Shown piece after piece: positions 59,601 to 64,000 of a stretch of 64,000 bases of DNA. The DNA is from Helicostylum pulchrum. Its lineage: Eukaryota > Mucoromycota > Mucoromycetes > Mucorales > Mucoraceae. Numbering within the stretch: position 1 is the first letter of the stretch; each line of letters opens with the position of its first letter. The stretch spans positions 372,001 through 436,000 of the forward strand of contig JAIXMO010000002.1 in assembly GCA_025677825.1 (NCBI GenBank), written 5' to 3'. The notes under the pieces were generated by a model, which searched no databases, was not told where the DNA came from, and saw nothing but the letters and a program-made list of their open reading frames with translations. The translations under genes were made by a program, and so were the position numbers.

Positions 59601-60504
59601 GACACTGTCACGATACATCTGAGTACATCGTGTAACTGCAGAGTTTGTTTAACAGTAAATGACATTACAGAAATATCTTTCCGACCGGTTTTACAAGAGA
59701 TTATCTCTCTTATATTTACTTCCTTGATAAATAAGCAACTCTTTGGAAAATATAGAGATATACAATATGTATTTCACTTGGTATGCTTCAACTATAACCC
59801 ACAGTTCCAACATGTCCTTTTAAGAATACTAAAAGACGAAACCGACCATTTTTTGTATGAAGAAAGAATTGACATAGCTCATTATACTTTACCGAAGTTA
59901 TCAAATGAACTCTTGCGACCTGTTCTTCAGCAAGAACCATTTTCATATAAGGTGTTTCAAGTGGGTGCTTTATATCATGTATATAGCGAAAATTATGGAA
60001 TTGGCTTTGACTCGGAATTTGGTCAATTGCCGTATAAATTTAAAAACAAGATATCAGATTCAAAAATCACTTCAGTTGACGAAAAAGCTGTGTTTCCACT
60101 TTTTAAAAAGGGAAATAGAATAAACAGTGCTCAAATAGAACGAGTGTTTTATTTGAGTTCTACGTATGCAATTGGCAAAGATTTTCTTGTAACACGTAAG
60201 TAATACTAGGAAAAGATTAGTCTGTAGCTTATATTTTACATTAGGATTACTTAGGCTAAAAAAGACGGATACTTTAAGCCTCGAAAAAAAAATCCACGCA
60301 AAGGACAAGCTAGAAAATATTAGTGGACCTTCTTGCTCTGGATTTGATTATAAACAAGGTCGTTATATACCTTTTAAAATTTCCATACTTTACAGAGGGC
60401 ATTCGTCCTCCGTTTCTTTCGCGCTAAAATATATTGGTGGTGATATACCACGGAAGGAATATCGTACTGTACTTGCAGAACCAATGACTTTGGCTCGTTT
60501 TTAA
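56640..60504 (+). CDS. HSPA12-like (Hsp70-related, actin-fold ATPase) protein
   Basis: Ten exons: 56640-56688, 56764-56842, 56902-57622, 57680-57739, 57797-58283, 58337-58436, 58613-58636, 58714-59497, 59568-60195 and 60245-60504; 1063 aa. N-lobe traces: GYITYDKQKSKVSSWGRKR, then HYVFVVPSEWEEEIREVLIR with NLISKDDHKDRLLFRTDIES, the pattern of HSPA12 proteins. C-lobe traces: CLTVNDITEISFRPVLQEII, VFHLVCF, and KAVFPLFKKGNRINSAQIER. A lengthy insert of unusual composition sits in the middle. The usual phosphate-1 motif D-x-GT is not seen at the N-terminus, so nucleotide binding is uncertain and a 5' exon could be missing. Exon 4 is a tandem copy of neighbouring sequence. Confidence 0.65.
57593..57828 (+). 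repeat. 117-bp tandem duplication containing an exon and its intron
   Basis: The segment starting at 57593 and the one at 57710 are near-identical. Each includes a GAAGAAATA..GATTGCGAAACA exon end, a GTTAGT donor, a 57-nt intron with the same internal sequence, and a CAG-GAA acceptor. The second unit adds a 60-nt, in-phase exon (57680-57739). Confidence 0.85.
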
Positions 60505-60926
60505 AAATAGGACAATAAAATACACCCTATTTTCCCTTATAAATCGCTATGTATCTTTATTCCTCTCACTTAAACTCGTTTTGTAAAAAAGAAATACATG
60601 TTCACAGTAGCTTCTTTTTTTTTATCTGCTAGAAAGCAAAAATAGATATCGAGATGAATAAGTTTAGCTAATATCTACTATGTATTCCCTGTATATCTGA
60701 TTGCAGGTCAAAAGGTTTTTATGTAGTTTATTTGAGGTGTATTATGTTTCTTTTTTAAAGATAGTTTCTATTTAGGCAAGAAAAATAAGTAAAAGAGCTT
60801 GAGAAACTAAAGCTTCAAAGTAATAAAATAAAAAGATAGTTTTTTAAAGTGAGATAATTATTTGAAGAGGAAGAAAGAAGATAATACAAAAAGAGAAAAC
60901 GATTCAATTGCGGCGAGGACAAATTA
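60505..60926. other. Convergent gap between the HSPA12-like and Ras genes
   Basis: AT-rich 3' flanks of two converging genes. No gene or distinct motif seen. Confidence 0.5.
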
Positions 60927-61885
60927 TTATAAAATAATGCAACCATGGCAGCAACTTAATTCTTGGTCTGATTCGTTTAAATAGTTTTTACCTCGTTTCT
61001 CTTCATTTAATCGTCTTATTTCACGTACAATACCATAAAATGTTTCTTCAATTCGAATTCTTTGTTTAGCTGAAGTTTCTAAAAACTGGCACCCGTAATA
61101 TTTAGCTAATGCTTTTCCATCTACAAACACAAAAAAAAAAAGCGTTAAAACTCTCCTTATTTTTTATTTTTTTTTCGTAGTTGTATATTACCTTGCATTG
61201 AAACTTGTCTATCATGTTCTATATCACATTTATTTCCTATCAGAATAACAGGAAATGAATCGAGATCTTTTACTCTGGCGATTTGTTCATATAGTTTTTG
61301 AACTTGTTCGAACGATCTAATAGATGTAATGGAATAAACAAGTACAAATCCTTCTCCGTTTCTCATGTATTGTTCTCTCATAGCACTATTAGAAAAAAAA
61401 AGTAAGTACATGTGTAGTCTACGAAAAAAAATTTTGTATTACCTATATTCTTCTTGTCCTGCAGTGTCTAAAATATCCAGTAATGCACATTCACCGTCTA
61501 CAACGCATTGTTTACGATATGAATCTAATTTTTTTTTTTTTTTGCTTAAAAATATATATAATACATATTATACACAAAAGAGAGAGAGAGGTATATATAC
61601 CTTCAATAGTAGGATCGTACTCGTCAACAAAGTGAGATTGAATGTACTGAATGGTCATTGCTGATTTACCAACACCTATTTTATTTTATTATTATTCATA
61701 CTTTTCAATAACCAAAAAAAAAAAAAAAAAAAAAAATTGTTTTTACCTCCTTCACCAACCATGACAATTTTATACCTAATTTTTTTTAAAAAATCACGTC
61801 AAAAAAAAAGGGCTCTTGTGTTTACATAAATTAAACTTTTTTTTTCTTACTCTCTTAAAATGGAAGCAGTAACAGCTTTAGACAT
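60927..61885 (-). CDS. Ras-family small GTPase
   Basis: Six exons: 61885-61851, 61775-61747, 61675-61601, 61524-61443, 61385-61192 and 61120-60927; 202 aa. All G motifs are intact: P-loop GEGGVGKSA (residues 18-26), switch I/effector YDPTIEDSYRKQ, switch [17 protein letters not shown] and the ETSAK box. The first switch II residues after the intron read [14 protein letters not shown] as in Ras1. The C-terminus has a Cys pair followed by the CAAX box CIIL. The last residue Leu favours geranylgeranylation over farnesylation. It likely controls growth and cAMP or MAPK signalling at the plasma membrane. Introns of 65-76 nt, several with long T or A runs. Confidence 0.96.
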
Positions 61886-62357
61886 GATGATTTATATAAT
61901 ATAATGAATATATAAAAGAAGTAATAAAAAGAGGAAGCTAACTTAAAATCAAGTTGAAGGAGAGTGTATGCCTTTCTTTTTTTTTTTTTTTTTTTTTTTT
62001 AAAGGAGTCAAGTATCAGCAGTAAACATGTTGAAATAATGAATAGAAAAACACGGAGAGGTGATATTAGATTATGGTAATCGCTATTCTCGGTATATAAC
62101 TATAAACAGAGATGCGCGAATGATCCTTTTTATTTTACCCACACACAAGAAAAAAAAAAAATTGGGATAAACGGAACACACATCAGCTATCAACTTTAAA
62201 TGCCCAAAAAATACGTCTGTGTGTAAATATATATATATGTATTATACGATGATGAATTTATTTAGTTACTAACAAAAAAGATATATGAAGAAGAAAAAAG
62301 GTATAAATGGGGGTTGGGGGATTAATATAAATAATGATATGATATAACGGTTTTTTT
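61886..62357. other. Gap between the Ras promoter and the transcription-factor 3' end
   Basis: Contains a T-run of about 25 (61977-62001) upstream of Ras, a (TA)n stretch near 62229-62240 and a short T/A tract at 62351-62365. No gene found. Confidence 0.45.
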
Positions 62358-64000
62358 TTAAAAAAGATAAGTGTTTAATGCATCAACATCAACACTGCTT
62401 GTCTCAGGGTACGTAGATCTATCGCTCAACTCAATTGAAACATCATCTGGATTTCGTACAACGTCATAATTATTATCTACAGGTGCAGCAGACGAAGCTA
62501 AACTTGCATTATAGTAATTAGCATCCAGCATTGGATCATTCATTGAAATCCCACTAGATCCAAACAGTTGTGCAAAAAGCACTGCATTATACTTGAAATC
62601 TACCATAGGGCTTTGTACATTAGCAATGCTAGGGCTCGAACTACTAGACGCGAGTGCAGGTGATTGCGTTACCGACGATTCATCAAACGCTCCCGTTGTA
62701 TCCATTTCAAACCATGACGGGTAAGGTCGAGTAAGGTCTGGCATTGTGAAAATTTGTTGTGAAATTATCAATTGTTGTTGGTGCTGTTGCTGTTGTTGTT
62801 CTTGTAACTGTTGTTGATGCTGTAACTGTTGTTGCTGTAACTGCTGCTGTTGTTGTTGTATTAACTGTTGCTGTAATTGTTGTTGTTGTTGTTGTACAGT
62901 CACATGTGTTTGTTGAGGCAACGACACATCATTCATTTGTACATCAGTATTATAAGGCAATGGCTGAGCAGGTTCAGGTTGTGGCTGAGACACTGGAGCT
63001 TCTTGTTTAGGCTTGGAATGAAAAACAATCTGCCCATGTCTATTACTAGCTTTAGAAGTCTTTTTACCAGATCCAGCTGTATTTCTAGGCTTTTTAGGTC
63101 GAGAAGGTACAGAATCTGGAACATAAAGTTTAAACTTTTTTGCTGTTTTACTTGATTCACCAACAACAGCCGCAGCAGCAGAAGTGGACCCTCTTCTTTT
63201 ATCTGCGTACGGAGGACTAGGTATATCTTGAGCAGAGCAGGTCCAATCGGGTATCATGACCTCAGTACGTTCTTCATCTTCCGGTTCTCTGACCAGCGTT
63301 AATCGACCATTGTATTGCTCAGTAAGATCAGTCAGTGCGTTAAACAGTAAAGAGCATTGGTTGAGGTACTGAGGAAGTTTCTTGAGCGTAGCAAGACCGC
63401 GTTGGTAGTTTTGTTCGGAGCTGAACTTATCTGCGCTGGAAGTATGAGAAGCGTTCATGATATGGACGCGCATTGCCATTACAAGTGCGTATGCGACCAT
63501 AGGCGACTTGGAGTGGTAAATCAAGTCGTCATCGTTCAGCCCGCAAGCGTTATCAGTGATAATAATGGCTGCGTAGCTACAGATATCATAAGAAGGTCGC
63601 GTACACGTTCGCGAAGGAACAACGTCGTTTACATAGGGACGATGTAATAAAATCAAATTGGTATAAAAGAACATTTGCTTTTGAAAATTCATACGTTTAG
63701 ACACAAGTGTTTGGGGAATAGATGTGTTGGGTAATGTGGAGGGTGGGGTATCTGGTTCATTGTGTGGGTGCATGATATCGGTAAGCCAAGAGTCAACACT
63801 TGCTAAGAAAGCATTATGTCTCTGTGTGTGTAATAAATGATTAGATGTTTGTGTATATATATATTTTTCTTGCTGGTCTTTTTTTTTTTTTTTTTTTTAC
63901 CTTTACTGGCTCAGAAACTTTAAATGGTGGGGGAGGACAATAATTAAATTTAATTACACGCGCAGCAATTTTGCTAAGCGAGATTAAAGAGTTTAAGCCC
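62358..64000 (-). CDS. Fungal transcription factor, C-terminal part (5' truncated)
   Basis: The gene enters from the right edge. Exons 64000-63901 and 63821-62358 join in phase 0; 521 residues are visible. The middle-homology (Fungal_trans-type) domain is recognisable from KMRNFQ-like helices: MNFQKQMFFYTNLILLHRPY, then DICSYAAIIITDNACG and MVAYALVMAMRVHIMNAS. The tail is low-complexity: a basic patch (SRPKKPRN), a long Gln-rich tract (62750-62900) and Ser/Pro-rich sequence, as in activation domains. The DNA-binding domain, presumably a Zn2Cys6 cluster, would lie outside the window. Target genes cannot be inferred. Confidence 0.8.

Noticed and set aside
62759..63155. Val/Leu-rich ORFs over the transcription-factor Gln tract
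   Set aside because: Antisense translation of CAA/CAG repeats.

Overview
The window is AT-rich nuclear DNA of a filamentous fungus. The genes are split by many short GT-AG introns of about 53-90 nt with frequent CTAAC-like branch sites, separated by long poly(A)/poly(T) tracts, and encode fungal proteins: a GCN4-type bZIP, Caf40, Utp7, Jip5, Rga-type RhoGAP, a fungal transcription-factor domain and Ras. A TONSL homologue, an HSPA12-like ATPase, a WNK-type kinase, GRP-containing helix-turn-helix transposon relics and several decayed multicopy families suggest an early-diverging lineage, most likely Mucoromycota (Mucorales). That placement is inference from gene content; no rRNA is present to confirm it.

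Layout. 1-2826: compact housekeeping block with the 3' end of a Bfr1-like gene, NAA50, NFU1 and prefoldin subunit 4. 3003-5051: a complete TA-flanked foldback transposon. 5430-7481: an eight-exon cytochrome P450. 7482-11792: mostly non-coding, with a BTB/TLDc-like relic and a tRNA-like hairpin. 11793-13395: a polytopic membrane protein. 15346-16137: a GCN4/CPC1-type bZIP whose promoter holds its own predicted binding site. 16600-18140: decayed genes, including an ATR/Mec1 kinase-domain fragment. 19468-21286: a TMEM209-like membrane protein. 21464-25641: a relic zone with an F-box gene broken by a Tc1-like element, tandem and direct repeats and a frameshifted multicopy gene. 25926-32003: a large DUF1765 gene and a peroxisomal acyl-CoA synthetase. 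33000-33820: another relic. 35101-41938: LIM-C1-RhoGAP, Jip5 and an unknown coiled-coil protein. 42006-43867: a second TA-flanked foldback element. 44150-47910: TONSL. 48237-54135: peroxiredoxin, Caf40 and a WNK-like kinase. 54336-60504: Utp7 and an HSPA12-like ATPase. 60927-64000: Ras and the C-terminal part of a transcription factor.

There is no operon-like organisation. Recurring themes are ribosome biogenesis (Utp7, Jip5), protein folding (prefoldin, HSPA12-like), Rho/Ras signalling (RhoGAP, WNK-like, Ras), stress and redox (P450, peroxiredoxin, NFU1) and chromatin/DNA repair (TONSL, ATR relic). Gene models were built by hand: every splice junction listed keeps reading frame across the whole gene, but none was tested against transcripts.

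Most interesting items: the two foldback elements, the tRNA-like hairpin with an extended stem, the tandem exon duplication in the HSPA12-like gene, TONSL without an ankyrin domain, and the WNK-like kinase joined to a SAM-like domain.
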